A stretch of 10,466 nt of DNA, taken from the NCBI GenBank assembly GCA_002785585.1, contig PEUI01000159.1, positions 1,134 to 11,599 of the forward strand, written 5' to 3'. Made by a program: the position numbers and the translations under genes. Below, piece by piece: positions 1 through 6,371 of the stretch (its first letter is position 1; the number at the start of each line of letters is the position of its first letter). This DNA is from Lysobacterales bacterium CG02_land_8_20_14_3_00_62_12. GTDB taxonomy: Bacteria; Pseudomonadota; Gammaproteobacteria; Xanthomonadales; Ahniellaceae. The notes beneath the pieces are model-generated. The model did not search any database and was not told the origin of the DNA. It saw nothing but the letters and a program-made list of their open reading frames with translations.

Positions 1-140
1 TCGCGCGTGGTCAGCACCCAGAGCAGTTCGCGATAAGCCCACAGCTCGCGCCAATCGAGCATGCGCCAGCCTTGCAGCGGTTCGATCACGGTGAGGTGCT
101 GGTGGCCGAAGATGGGTTCTTTGATGTCGCTATCGTTCAT
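1..140 (-). CDS. ABC-2 type polysaccharide exporter permease, N-terminal fragment (Wzm-like), cut by window edge
   Basis: The minus frame opens with ATG at 140-138 and stays open for 46 codons to the left edge. The visible protein starts MNDSDIKEPIFG and continues into DWRELWAYRELLWVLTTR. The RELWxYRELLWxLxxR stretch is the typical cytoplasmic N-terminus of the membrane subunit of polysaccharide/O-antigen ABC exporters (Wzm/KpsM/TagG family), which normally goes on with DIKVRYKQ and six membrane helices; those are outside the window. In the family this subunit pairs with an ATPase (Wzt/KpsT) and moves lipid-linked polysaccharide across the inner membrane. It is too short to track onto any family by more than this motif, but the glycan genes upstream support the call. 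It is separated from those genes by the toxin-antitoxin block at 323-2347. Confidence 0.7.
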   Translation of the reverse strand, partial: MNDSDIKEPIFGHQHLTVIEPLQGWRMLDWRELWAYRELLWVLTTR

Positions 141-163
141 CGAGTTTTATCGGTACCAGTGGC

Positions 164-259
164 GTAGTCCGGATGCAGCGTAGCGGCTTTCAACAGCGGA
201 GATGGTCAATCCGGGGATCAAACTGGGTCCCGGATTGCGCTGCGCTGCATCCGGGCTAC
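164..259. repeat. REP-like palindromic repeat, copy (i)
   Basis: This 96-bp imperfect inverted repeat lies between the exporter gene and hicA. The left arm (164-185) and the reverse complement of the right arm (238-259) agree at 20 of 22 positions and share the core GTAGCCCGGATGCAGCGCAG with one or two changes. The interior contains CTTTCAACAGCGGAGATGG and two CCCGGAT-type boxes. The same arms and interior recur at 1587-1642, 2432-2485, 7467-7575 and 8006-8106. No reading frame in it looks like a protein. The rest of 141-322 holds nothing else I recognise. Confidence 0.8.
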
Positions 260-322
260 TTGCTGTGAACGATGGCGTTGTTGGGGTGCTTCAAATTGGC
301 AACATTGAACGGACTTCTGTGA

Positions 323-547
323 TCACAGAAGTTTTTGCAACTGTTCGCGCTTCAGGTCACAGTCGCGCAGAATCTTTGCGAATAGGCCGGGTCCAATCGT
401 TTCACCAGAATGCACCGGCACCACGGTCGCACGGCCATCACTGTGTTGAAGGAAATGGTGACTGCCATGGACACGAAGCACCTCGAACCCTGCCTGCTTC
501 AACGCCTGCAACAAGGCCTTTCCAGTCGAACTTTGCAGCGCAGTCAT
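323..547 (-). CDS. hicA: HicA family mRNA interferase toxin
   Basis: This 74-aa protein has the full HicA layout: an N-terminal SGK-like helix segment (STGKALLQALKQAGFEVLR, residues 7-25), the GSHHFL motif at 28-33 whose His is the catalytic residue of the dsRBD-like fold, a VVPVHSGETIGPG strand (42-54), and a final KILRDCDL helix (58-65). HicA enzymes are small ribosome-independent RNases that cut mRNA and are held inactive by HicB. The ATG at 547 overlaps the hicB stop by ATGA, so the toxin is translationally coupled behind its antitoxin. This antitoxin-first order is less usual for hic loci, many of which are hicA-hicB. Length is normal for the family and no lesion is visible, so the toxin is probably active. 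The function is confident; the target is unknown. Confidence 0.92.
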   Translation of the reverse strand: MTALQSSTGKALLQALKQAGFEVLRVHGSHHFLQHSDGRATVVPVHSGETIGPGLFAKILRDCDLKREQLQKLL

Positions 548-759
548 GCAGCAATTGAAATGCGTTGAACGCCGATGAAATCCAGCGACTCCGGCGCCTT
601 GCCGCGAACTTCAAGGCACAGCTCTATGGCTTCGCGGATGCGTTCCATCAAGGTATCCAGCGATTTTGCTTGGGTATGACAACCCGGCAACGCCGGCACC
701 GAAGCGATCAAATAACCGGCCGCGTCTTTCTCGATAATCACATCGAATTGTTGTGTCAT
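544..759 (-). CDS. hicB: HicB family antitoxin (short form)
   Basis: This 71-aa protein carries the HicB partial RNase H-like domain: FDVIIEKDAAGYLIASVPALPGCHTQAKS (residues 5-33), then the helix SLDTLMERIREAIELCLEV (33-51). It binds and masks HicA. The C-terminus stops after FIGVQRISIAA, leaving no obvious helix-turn-helix or ribbon-helix-helix DNA-binding domain. It therefore resembles the short HicB class, and autoregulation by this protein alone is uncertain. The ATG at 759 is preceded by a good ribosome site, AGGGA at 765-769 with a 5-nt spacer. The gene overlaps hicA by 4 nt. Confidence 0.92.
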   Translation of the reverse strand: MTQQFDVIIEKDAAGYLIASVPALPGCHTQAKSLDTLMERIREAIELCLEVRGKAPESLDFIGVQRISIAA

Positions 760-764
760 AACAG

Positions 765-769
765 TCCCT
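765..769 (-). promoter_or_regulatory. Ribosome binding site of hicB
   Basis: On the minus strand AGGGA stands 5 nt before the ATG at 759. It fixes the hicB start and shows that the pair has its own efficient initiation site instead of relying on coupling to an upstream gene. Confidence 0.6.
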
Positions 770-820
770 AGAGTGCTGGAAAAGTGTACGCCAAACTGGA
801 TCGGGTGGCGGTGAGTCGTT

Positions 821-976
821 GTCGAACCGCCAACGGCGGGTGTTGAGTTGTTGCGGGGGACTTGGGCCTTGGTGGACGTGTTGGAGTGACCGGCTCCGCC
901 GTTAAAAACCGCTTACGCTCACCGCCAACCCATGCGCGTCGGTGGTGTTGGGGTTCGCTGTGCTCACCGCCAGCCA
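821..976. repeat. Intergenic repeats with GCTCACCGCCA motif
   Basis: The 217-bp gap between hicB and the RelE/ParE-type toxin contains a second repeat type, different from the REP-like family. GCTCACCGCCA occurs at 917-927 and again at 962-972, each preceded by CGCT and followed by a variant of ACCCAT. A small perfect hairpin CCGCC-AAC-GGCGG lies at 827-839. A 70-codon frame crosses the region, but it is made of these repeats and resembles no protein I know. The second copy runs up to the toxin stop codon (977-979). Confidence 0.5.
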
Positions 977-1270
977 TCAAATTCGTGAAGCACCGAAGCC
1001 AGGTCGCCTTCGATCATGCTTTACGACAAGAATTCGGACGCTATCCTGGCTTGCACGATAGATCGCTGTGTACGGAAACACATTCATTGCTAAACCGCGC
1101 CGACCACTAGAACGAACTGAGCCTATGCCTGGATTCCCGGCGAGGAGGTGAGCGAGTTTCTTGAACTCGGCAACGAATTTTGCGGCCAGTGCCGGCGACC
1201 CTTCCCGTCGATAGAACTCGACAGCTTCTTCGATGTCCTTCGCGGCGCCAGGATGGAGTGAAATTTTCAT
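977..1270 (-). CDS. Type II toxin, RelE/ParE superfamily
   Basis: This 97-aa protein has the RelE/ParE plan: strand 1 (MKISLHPGAAKDI), a two-helix hairpin (EEAVEFYRREGSPALAAKFVAEFKKLAHLLAGNPGIG, residues 14-50), an Arg-rich turn (RSSGRRGL, 53-60), then the central strands FPYTAIYRASQDSVRILVVKHDRRRPGF (65-92). The C-terminal KHDRRRPGF signature is common in this superfamily. ParE-like members poison DNA gyrase and RelE-like members cut mRNA on the ribosome; the sequence does not decide which this is. The ATG at 1270 overlaps the antitoxin stop by ATGA. Length is normal and no damage is seen. The adjacent PF09720-type antitoxin supports the call. Confidence 0.88.
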   Translation of the reverse strand: MKISLHPGAAKDIEEAVEFYRREGSPALAAKFVAEFKKLAHLLAGNPGIGSVRSSGRRGLAMNVFPYTAIYRASQDSVRILVVKHDRRRPGFGASRI

Positions 1271-1494
1271 CCAGGGAAGCGCGCTTCCAGACTGGCGAGC
1301 AAGGCCTCCAAATGCACGGGTTGGTTAGCGCCGCTTGCTATCTCCAGCTCGCGCTGGTCCGCGACAGCGTCCCAGGCCGTTTCCACCTCTTCATCGGCAT
1401 CCAGGCTGGCAATCAGTCGGTCAAGCAAGCGCGCCCGATCCACCGGCGGTAGGCGCAGAACTTCAACTTCCAACATCTTGATCGTGGTTGGCAT
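1267..1494 (-). CDS. Addiction-module antitoxin (PF09720/TIGR02574-like)
   Basis: This acidic 75-aa protein, MPTTIKMLEVEVLRLPPVDRARLLDRLIASLDADEEVETAWDAVADQR and so on, fits the small 'addiction module component' antitoxin family. That family has a helical N-terminus with LPxxDRAxLLDxLIASLD (residues 15-32) and a tail that wraps a RelE/ParE toxin. The frame is open up to 1581, but the longer version would begin inside unrelated sequence. The ATG at 1494 has AGGAG at 1501-1505 with a 6-nt spacer, so I take 1494 as the start. The stop overlaps the toxin start by ATGA. Family members usually regulate their own promoter through complex formation; no clear operator is visible here. Confidence 0.88.
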   Translation of the reverse strand: MPTTIKMLEVEVLRLPPVDRARLLDRLIASLDADEEVETAWDAVADQRELEIASGANQPVHLEALLASLEARFPG

Positions 1495-1500
1495 GGGTTG

Positions 1501-1505
1501 CTCCT
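1501..1505 (-). promoter_or_regulatory. Ribosome binding site that fixes the antitoxin start
   Basis: AGGAG on the minus strand lies 6 nt before the ATG at 1494. It argues against the longer frame from 1581, whose extra 29 residues are low-complexity translation of intergenic DNA. Confidence 0.7.
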
Positions 1506-1586
1506 GGTAGCGCAATGTGCCCGCAGAGGGTAGCTTGCCACAAGTTCGTGCAGAGCTGATTGGGCGGTAGCGAAATATCAAGTGAC

Positions 1587-1642
1587 GTAGCCCGAATGCA
1601 GCGCAGCGAAAGGTGCTTCAACCGCAGCGCTGGGTAGTCGGG
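1587..1642. repeat. REP-like repeat, copy (ii), partial
   Basis: Positions 1587-1608 match the arm of copy (i) and the exact core of copy (iii) with a single change (GTAGCCCGAATGCAGCGCAG). They are followed by AGGTGCTTCAACCGCAGCG, which parallels the CTTTCAACAGCGG interior of copy (i). The second arm is missing or decayed beyond about 1642. The copy separates the RelE/ParE-type module from the MazEF-type module. The remaining 1643-1751 is GC-rich with no feature I recognise. Confidence 0.65.
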
Positions 1643-1751
1643 TTAGTTATCGTCTTAATTGTCAGGGGTGACCGCCGCGCGGCATCGACGCGACGACGGA
1701 GGCTTTGCGGCGGCGGCTTGATCCGACATACGCGGCTATGCACCTTTTGCC

Positions 1752-2102
1752 TCAGCGCCGCGATGGGTCGATGATGGCGGTGCAGATGTCAAGAATTTGA
1801 TCGAGCACCGGGCCTTTGAGCCGATCCACCCGCTGTGCTTTGCGGGCAGCCCAATCAAGCGCTTTGATCTGGTGACACAAGACCGTACCGGAAACCTTTA
1901 GCCCGGTTCCCATCAGCGTTACCGCCGTGAGGCCACGCGCAAGGTCTTGCTTGCCCGTGGTAATCGGGCAGGTCCAGGCCAGACCGAATCGTTCGTTGAA
2001 TGACTTCGGCGTCAATACGATGCAGAAATGATCGCCTTTCATTTCGCGCCCGCTGGCGGGGTCGAAGGACAAATGAATCACCTCGCCGACATCGGGAGTC
2101 AC
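1752..2102 (-). CDS. mazF: MazF/PemK-type mRNA interferase toxin
   Basis: This 116-aa protein has the CcdB/PemK barrel signature: PDVGEVIHLSFDPASGREMKGDHFCIVLTPKSFNE (residues 3-37), CPITTG in the middle strand, and GTVLCHQIKALDWAARKAQ (about 92-110). The G-D/E-I-x-L-x-F-D-P-xx-G-x-E start and the VLCxQIKxLDW segment mark the MazF/ChpB/PemK family of sequence-specific, ribosome-independent RNases. The start is GTG at 2102, overlapping the antitoxin stop as GTGA; the family Met-xx-PxxGE spacing fits this start. The gene appears complete, ending IIDPSRR. The cut site specificity cannot be predicted. Confidence 0.92.
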   Translation of the reverse strand: MTPDVGEVIHLSFDPASGREMKGDHFCIVLTPKSFNERFGLAWTCPITTGKQDLARGLTAVTLMGTGLKVSGTVLCHQIKALDWAARKAQRVDRLKGPVLDQILDICTAIIDPSRR

Positions 2103-2347
2103 ACTTCATTTCCACTCGGCGGCAACTGGTCCCAACCATCTGCCCGCAGCGTCCGCGCATCCTTGGGCGCCGCTCGCAAGATGTCGGCAAGACTGACCCT
2201 CGATTTGGCTGGTGTGATGGTCAGTTTATCTCCGCGCATCGCCATCTCGACGACGCTACCGACGCCCAAACCGTGCTGTTTCAAATACGCGGGAGGCACC
2301 GTGACCATCACCGAGCCACCGGCCTTTCTTAGCGAGTATTTGTGCAT
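2099..2347 (-). CDS. mazE: MazE/PemI-type antitoxin, AbrB-like fold
   Basis: The N-terminal half (MHKYSLRKAGGSVMVTVPPAYLKQHGLGVGSVVEMAMRGDKLTITPA) is a SpoVT/AbrB-type swapped-hairpin DNA-binding domain. The acidic, Trp-containing C-terminal tail (DARTLRADGWDQLPPSGNEV) is the usual toxin-blocking part of MazE/PemI/ChpS antitoxins. The frame can be read from an ATG at 2359, but that codon lacks a ribosome site. The ATG at 2347 has GGAG at 2354-2357 with a 6-nt spacer and gives a normal AbrB N-terminus, so I chose it (82 aa). The gene is coupled to the toxin by a GTGA overlap. A palindrome just upstream (2365-2378) is a plausible autoregulatory operator. Confidence 0.9.
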   Translation of the reverse strand: MHKYSLRKAGGSVMVTVPPAYLKQHGLGVGSVVEMAMRGDKLTITPAKSRVSLADILRAAPKDARTLRADGWDQLPPSGNEV

Positions 2348-2353
2348 TGTTGG

Positions 2354-2357
2354 CTCC
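2354..2357 (-). promoter_or_regulatory. Ribosome binding site that fixes the mazE start
   Basis: GGAG on the minus strand with a 6-nt spacer precedes the ATG at 2347. The alternative ATG at 2359 has no such site, and its A/TG lies immediately before this GGAG. Confidence 0.65.
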
Positions 2358-2364
2358 ATGAGGT

Positions 2365-2398
2365 GCTACAAATGTAGCATATTCTTTTTCGTTACCAA
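2365..2398 (-). promoter_or_regulatory. Candidate mazEF promoter with overlapping palindromic operator
   Basis: The perfect palindrome GCTACA-AA-TGTAGC (2365-2378) lies 18 bp before the mazE start. It overlaps a possible -10 TACATT (2371-2376), which has a possible -35 TTGGTA (2393-2398) 16 bp upstream. The stretch 2370-2392 is clearly richer in A+T than its surroundings. MazE-like proteins bind palindromes over their own promoters, so this is the natural site for autoregulation. The palindrome is observed; its function is inferred. Confidence 0.45.
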
Positions 2399-2431
2399 GC
2401 AACCATAGGTTGGCAGTGAGGCGTAGTGAGG

Positions 2432-2485
2432 TCGCCCGGATGTTTGAGGTAGCCCGGATGCAGCGCAGCGGCATCCGGGGATCAA
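2432..2485. repeat. REP-like repeat, copy (iii), abutting the gmd-like stop
   Basis: The exact core GTAGCCCGGATGCAGCGCAG begins at 2449. It forms a perfect 9-bp hairpin: CCCGGATGC at 2453-2461 pairs with GCATCCGGG at 2471-2479. A second GCCCGGATG half-site lies at 2433-2441. The following CCGGGGATCAA (2475-2485) also matches copy (i), so the repeat extends over the stop codon (2482-2484) of the dehydratase gene. No T-tract follows the hairpin on the minus strand, so I do not call it an intrinsic terminator. Confidence 0.75.
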
Positions 2486-3477
2486 GCGGGCTGGTGCGCA
2501 TCGCGCGACGCTTGTTCGGCCGCCACCATGCGCTGGACGACTTCGGGCATATGGGTGTGGGCGCGCCAGCCGAGGGTCTGTTCGGCGCGCGCCGGGTTGG
2601 CGCAGCCGTAGCGCAGATCGGTGGGACGCAGCAGCGCTGGGCTGGTGTCGACATGCGCCTGCCAATCCAGTCCGACCGCCGCGAACGCGGTGGCGACGAA
2701 GCTTTGCAATGACTGCGTTACCCCGGTGGCGATGACCAAATCTTCGGGTTGGTCGAGTTGCAACATGCGCTGCATGGCTTGCACGTATTCGGTGGCCCAG
2801 CCCCAATCGCGATGAATATCCAGGTTACCCAGTTGCAGGCGCTCGCCACTGCCAGCGGCGATGCGGCAGGCAGCGCGGACAATTTTTTGGGTGACGAAGC
2901 GCTCTGGTCGCAACGGTGATTCGTGATTGAACAGGATGCCGGAACAGGCGTACAGACCATAGGCTTCGCGGTAGTTGGCGACCTCCCAAAACGCCGCCGC
3001 CTTGGCCACGGCATAAGGACTGCGCGGCCGGAATGGCGTGTTTTCGTCGGCCGCTTGCGCGCCGGTATCGCCAAAGCACTCGCCGGATCCGGCGTTATAA
3101 AAACGAATTGATCGATCGAGGAAGCGAATTCCTTCGAGCAGGTTGAGCGTGCCGACGCTGATGCTGTCGAGCGTTTCCACCGGCTGTTCGAACGACAGGC
3201 CAACCGAACTCTGCCCCGCCAGGTTGTAGATTTCCTGCGGCTGGAACCGCGCCAACACTTGCAGCACGCTGCGAAAATCGTTGATCGCCATCGAAGCCAC
3301 CTCGATCTGATCGCGGATACCCAGTCGCACCAAGTTGGACAAACTGCTCATCTGCGCATCGCGCGTGGTGCCAGCGACACGATAACCCTGATCCAGCAGG
3401 AAGCGCGCCAAGTAGGCGCCATCCTGTCCGGAAATGCCGCAGATCAGGGCAGTGCGGGTGGCGGCGGAACGATTCAT
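2482..3477 (-). CDS. gmd: GDP-mannose 4,6-dehydratase-like SDR enzyme
   Basis: This 331-aa extended short-chain dehydrogenase has a Rossmann NAD(P) site GISGQDG at 14-20 and an ARFQPQEIYNLAGQSSVGLSFEQP segment typical of Gmd. The active site is NAGSGECFG (S131, E133) with YAVAK (Y155, K159), then NHESPLRPERFVTQKIVRA (184-202), and the end signature LRPTDLRYGCANPARAEQTLGW. Gmd turns GDP-D-mannose into GDP-4-keto-6-deoxymannose, the precursor of GDP-linked rhamnose, fucose, perosamine and others. It is slightly shorter than classical Gmd, and the usual TSE and SPRRG motifs read GSGE and SPLRP, so a related substrate is possible. The ATG overlaps the glycosyltransferase stop by ATGA. The partner reductase or aminotransferase is not in the window. 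Confidence 0.85.
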   Translation of the reverse strand: MNRSAATRTALICGISGQDGAYLARFLLDQGYRVAGTTRDAQMSSLSNLVRLGIRDQIEVASMAINDFRSVLQVLARFQPQEIYNLAGQSSVGLSFEQPVETLDSISVGTLNLLEGIRFLDRSIRFYNAGSGECFGDTGAQAADENTPFRPRSPYAVAKAAAFWEVANYREAYGLYACSGILFNHESPLRPERFVTQKIVRAACRIAAGSGERLQLGNLDIHRDWGWATEYVQAMQRMLQLDQPEDLVIATGVTQSLQSFVATAFAAVGLDWQAHVDTSPALLRPTDLRYGCANPARAEQTLGWRAHTHMPEVVQRMVAAEQASRDAHQPA

Positions 3478-4568
3478 GGTCTGGCTGACCCCGACGGCAA
3501 CAAGGATGCGATTGCCGCCTGCAGGCGGGCACAGAAATTGGGCCAGTCAAAAAACTCTAGCCCCGGCGGAATGGCGATCGGCTTTTGTAGCGCACGGACG
3601 ATGCCGACGCGCACTGAATCGGCGTCACGCGGATCGACCAGCTCCCCCAACTCGCCATCGCGCAATGCTTCGCGGCTGCCATCGATCTGGCTACCGACCA
3701 CCGGCACACCGCAGGCGAGCGCTTCCAGAAATACAAAACCAAATCCTTCGCCGCGACCGGGCATGACGAAGACATCGGCCAAGCGGAAGTGGTCGGCCTT
3801 TTCGGCTTCGTCGATCATCCCGGCGAAGACGACGTGCGCTTGCAGGCCGAGTGCCTGTGCCTTGGCTTGCAGGCGCGGCCGATCATCGCCATCGCCAGCG
3901 ACCAGATAGCGCAACCGCGGTTCATCCTCAAGCAGCGTCGGCAACATTTCCAAAACCTCATCCACCCCTTTGTAGCGATCAGCACTGGGCAGGCGCGCCA
4001 AGGTCAGCAGCACCTTGTGACCGCGCAAACCGTAGCGATCGAGCAAGGTCGGCGACTTCGGTGCCAGCCCGTAACGATCCAGATGAATCGCGTTGGGCAG
4101 CAACCGGTAGCGCGCTTCCGGCAACTGCGCCCAGGCATTCATGCGATCCCGGGTGACCGCGCTGATCGACCAGACCGCGCTGAGCTGACGCAGCCAAATC
4201 CGCGTCCACCACTTCGGCCTCGTCCACACGTCGATGCCATAGGCCATCAACACCAGCGGGCAGTGCAGTTTGTAGCGCAACAACGCCGCCAGCGGCAGCA
4301 GATTGATATGGCCGCAAATCAATAGATCGAACGCCGACGCTGCCGAGCGCAAGGCAGCGCTGACATAACGCCGTTTGCTGCCCGCCGCCTGCGCCAGGTA
4401 GCGCACTTTGTCGGGCACGCCGTCGGCGGCAAACGGCAGCGTGCGTGGGATCACCACGACCTCGGCGACATTAGGCATCGCCGCCAGGGCATCGGCCAGA
4501 TCGCGGTTGTACAAGGCGATTCCGCCGTGGCCGCCGTAGGCATCGGTGGTCAGCAGCAGCACCCTCAT
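3474..4568 (-). CDS. Family 4 glycosyltransferase (GT-B, retaining)
   Basis: This 364-aa GT-B enzyme has an N-terminal acceptor domain starting MRVLLLTTDAYGGHGGIALYNRDLADAL, with the Gly-rich loop of GT4 proteins. The C-terminal donor domain has LLTLARLPSADRYKGVDEVLEMLP (187-210), YLVAGDGDDRPRL (221-233), VVFAGMID, and the E-x7-E motif E274-GFGFVFL-E282 followed by ALACGVPVVGSQIDGSREAL. It should transfer a sugar from a nucleotide donor to a lipid-linked glycan at the inner face of the cytoplasmic membrane; donor and acceptor are not predictable. The frame is open upstream to 4658, but that region is inside asnB. The ATG at 4568 gives a canonical first strand and overlaps the asnB stop by ATGA, so I chose it. 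No signal peptide or membrane helix is seen. Confidence 0.92.
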   Translation of the reverse strand: MRVLLLTTDAYGGHGGIALYNRDLADALAAMPNVAEVVVIPRTLPFAADGVPDKVRYLAQAAGSKRRYVSAALRSAASAFDLLICGHINLLPLAALLRYKLHCPLVLMAYGIDVWTRPKWWTRIWLRQLSAVWSISAVTRDRMNAWAQLPEARYRLLPNAIHLDRYGLAPKSPTLLDRYGLRGHKVLLTLARLPSADRYKGVDEVLEMLPTLLEDEPRLRYLVAGDGDDRPRLQAKAQALGLQAHVVFAGMIDEAEKADHFRLADVFVMPGRGEGFGFVFLEALACGVPVVGSQIDGSREALRDGELGELVDPRDADSVRVGIVRALQKPIAIPPGLEFFDWPNFCARLQAAIASLLPSGSARP

Positions 4569-6361
4569 TCGCCGCTGCCCGGATAGCGCTGATAAACAAA
4601 CCGCGCCCAGTCGCGCAGGCCGCGCCCGGCCTTGCCAGCATGCGCTGGCTGCAACCACGAACGCACCGGGATGGAGAAGCCACTCTTGCTTCGACCGAGC
4701 CCCTGGTGCGACATCCGCGGCGCGGCGACGGCGGCCAATTCCGCCTTGCCGATGTCGGGATGCGCCGCGAAGATCGGCGCGCAGGTGCCGAGCAACGGCA
4801 GATCAACGAACGGCACACGGATTTCCAGCGAGTGCGCCATGCCGGCCCAATCGGTGTCGCGCAATAATTGATTGCGCTGGTACCAGCTCATTTCCAATGC
4901 CGACACCTGCAAGCGCTCGCTGCCGTTATCGGCCATCGTGCGACCCAATGCTGGCAGCGTTTGCAGGCGCGAGAGCCCCTCGATTGCGAGTTCTGGTCCG
5001 AGCAACGCGGGCAATTCCCAAGGGGTGTGCAGGCAACGCCGCAACAGATAGGCGCTGCCCAGGTTGGCACTGTATTCCAGCAATCCAGCGAACTTGGGCG
5101 AGGTAAACCCGGATAGCAAGGGCGCCGACCGGCGCAGCAACCGGCCCAACACCGGCAGCGCGCGAAACGGTCGGCCGTAGCGAACCAGCCGCGGCAGTTG
5201 CCGAAAGCTGGGATAGGAAGCAAACATTTCATCGCCGCCGAGACCAGACAGCACCGCCTTCAGATTCATGGTTGCGGCAGCGCGGGCGATGAACCAGGTA
5301 TTGACGCCATCGATGCTCGGTTGATCCATCGCCGCCAGCAACTTTTCGCGTTCGTCCTCAAAATCCTGACGGCGCACGATCAAGGTGCTGTGCCAGGCGT
5401 CCAGAGTGCGTGCCAACGCCTCGGCCAGTGGCACTTCGTCGTTGTGCGTGCCGACGTACTCTTCGAAGCCCAGGGTCAAGGTGTACGGGCGTTGTCCAGG
5501 CGTCGCCACCAGATCGGCGATCATGCCCGAATCGATGCCGGCCGAGAGAAACGCGCCAACCGGCACGTCGGCAATCTGGTGCGCGCGCACGCTGTCGGCA
5601 ATCGCGGCGGCGACGCAATCGATGGCGCTGGCACGATCCAGTGGCGAGGGCGCCCGCGCGGCCGCGCTCAGGATGCGGCCAATGTCGGCATAGGCGACCG
5701 CCGTGGCAGCGCCGTGCTGATCGATTTTTAGCCAGTGACCGGCGGGAACGGCGCGGATGCCGCGATGCATCGTCCACGGTTCCGGCACCGATCCCCAAAG
5801 CATGAAACCCACCTGCCCGGCCGGTTCGGGCGCGCTATCGACCACGCCAGCGAGCAAAGCCTTGACCTGCGATGCGCACCGCAAAGTACCGTTTTGATCG
5901 GCGTAATACAGCGGCTTGATCCCAAACGGATCGCGCGCCAGCAGCAAGCAGCGACGCTGGTTATCCCACAGCGCCAGCGCAAACATGCCGCGCAGTTGCA
6001 GCAACGCGCGCTCGCCATCGCGCGCCAATAGTTGCAGCAACACTTCGGTATCGGAGCCGGTCTGGCAATGCACGCCGCTGGCTTCCAGATCCGCACGCAA
6101 CGCACGGTAATTGTAGATTTCACCGTTGAAGCTGATGACGAAGCGGCCATCGGCGCTCAGCATCGGTTGCGCGCCGTCCGCCGTAGTATCGATGATCGCC
6201 AACCGCCGATGCCCGAGGCCGACGCGGCCGTCCGCCGAGAACCATTCGCCCGCACCGTCTGGGCCACGCGCGCGCATCCGATCACGCACGCGCAACAGTT
6301 CGCTGCGATCGACCGGCGGCGCACTTGGGTGGTAGGCGTAGATGGCGTTCAGGCCGCACAT
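4565..6361 (-). CDS. asnB: Asparagine synthase (glutamine-hydrolysing)-like amidotransferase
   Basis: This 598-aa protein has both AsnB domains. The Ntn glutaminase half starts MCGLNAIY, with Cys2 as the nucleophile, and has HRRLAI (51-56), FNGEIYNY (78-85) and GSDTE (102-106). The synthetase half has the ATP-pyrophosphatase loop LSAGIDSG (272-279; the family usually has SGGIDSS), LSGLGGDEMFASY (371-383), SLEIRVPFVD (511-520) and KSGFSIP. All key residues appear present. In glycan clusters such proteins are often not for asparagine supply but amidate a sugar carboxylate, as proposed for WbpS in Pseudomonas O-antigen. The dehydrogenase upstream would provide a uronic acid substrate. Genuine asparagine synthesis remains possible. 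The ATG at 6361 has no strong ribosome site. The gene is coupled to the glycosyltransferase by ATGA. Confidence 0.9.
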   Translation of the reverse strand: MCGLNAIYAYHPSAPPVDRSELLRVRDRMRARGPDGAGEWFSADGRVGLGHRRLAIIDTTADGAQPMLSADGRFVISFNGEIYNYRALRADLEASGVHCQTGSDTEVLLQLLARDGERALLQLRGMFALALWDNQRRCLLLARDPFGIKPLYYADQNGTLRCASQVKALLAGVVDSAPEPAGQVGFMLWGSVPEPWTMHRGIRAVPAGHWLKIDQHGAATAVAYADIGRILSAAARAPSPLDRASAIDCVAAAIADSVRAHQIADVPVGAFLSAGIDSGMIADLVATPGQRPYTLTLGFEEYVGTHNDEVPLAEALARTLDAWHSTLIVRRQDFEDEREKLLAAMDQPSIDGVNTWFIARAAATMNLKAVLSGLGGDEMFASYPSFRQLPRLVRYGRPFRALPVLGRLLRRSAPLLSGFTSPKFAGLLEYSANLGSAYLLRRCLHTPWELPALLGPELAIEGLSRLQTLPALGRTMADNGSERLQVSALEMSWYQRNQLLRDTDWAGMAHSLEIRVPFVDLPLLGTCAPIFAAHPDIGKAELAAVAAPRMSHQGLGRSKSGFSIPVRSWLQPAHAGKAGRGLRDWARFVYQRYPGSGE

Positions 6362-6371
6362 GGGGGGTTGG

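Noticed and set aside
202..558. Plus-strand open frame over repeat (i) and hicA
   Set aside because: It spans a palindromic repeat and the antisense of a clear HicA gene, with no recognisable domain.
768..980. 70-codon minus-strand frame between hicB and the RelE/ParE-type gene
   Set aside because: It is composed of local repeats, has a Pro/Arg-rich composition without similarity to any family I know, and reaches from the toxin stop to the hicB leader.
141..2481. Possible integron cassette array (series of small genes separated by palindromic repeats)
   Set aside because: I found no convincing RYYYAAC/GTTRRRY pairs bracketing the cassettes and no integrase. The repeats occur in both orientations and vary in position relative to gene ends, unlike attC sites.
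4569..4658. 30-residue N-terminal extension of the glycosyltransferase
   Set aside because: It lies inside asnB in another frame; the ATG at 4568 with ATGA coupling gives the canonical GT-B start.
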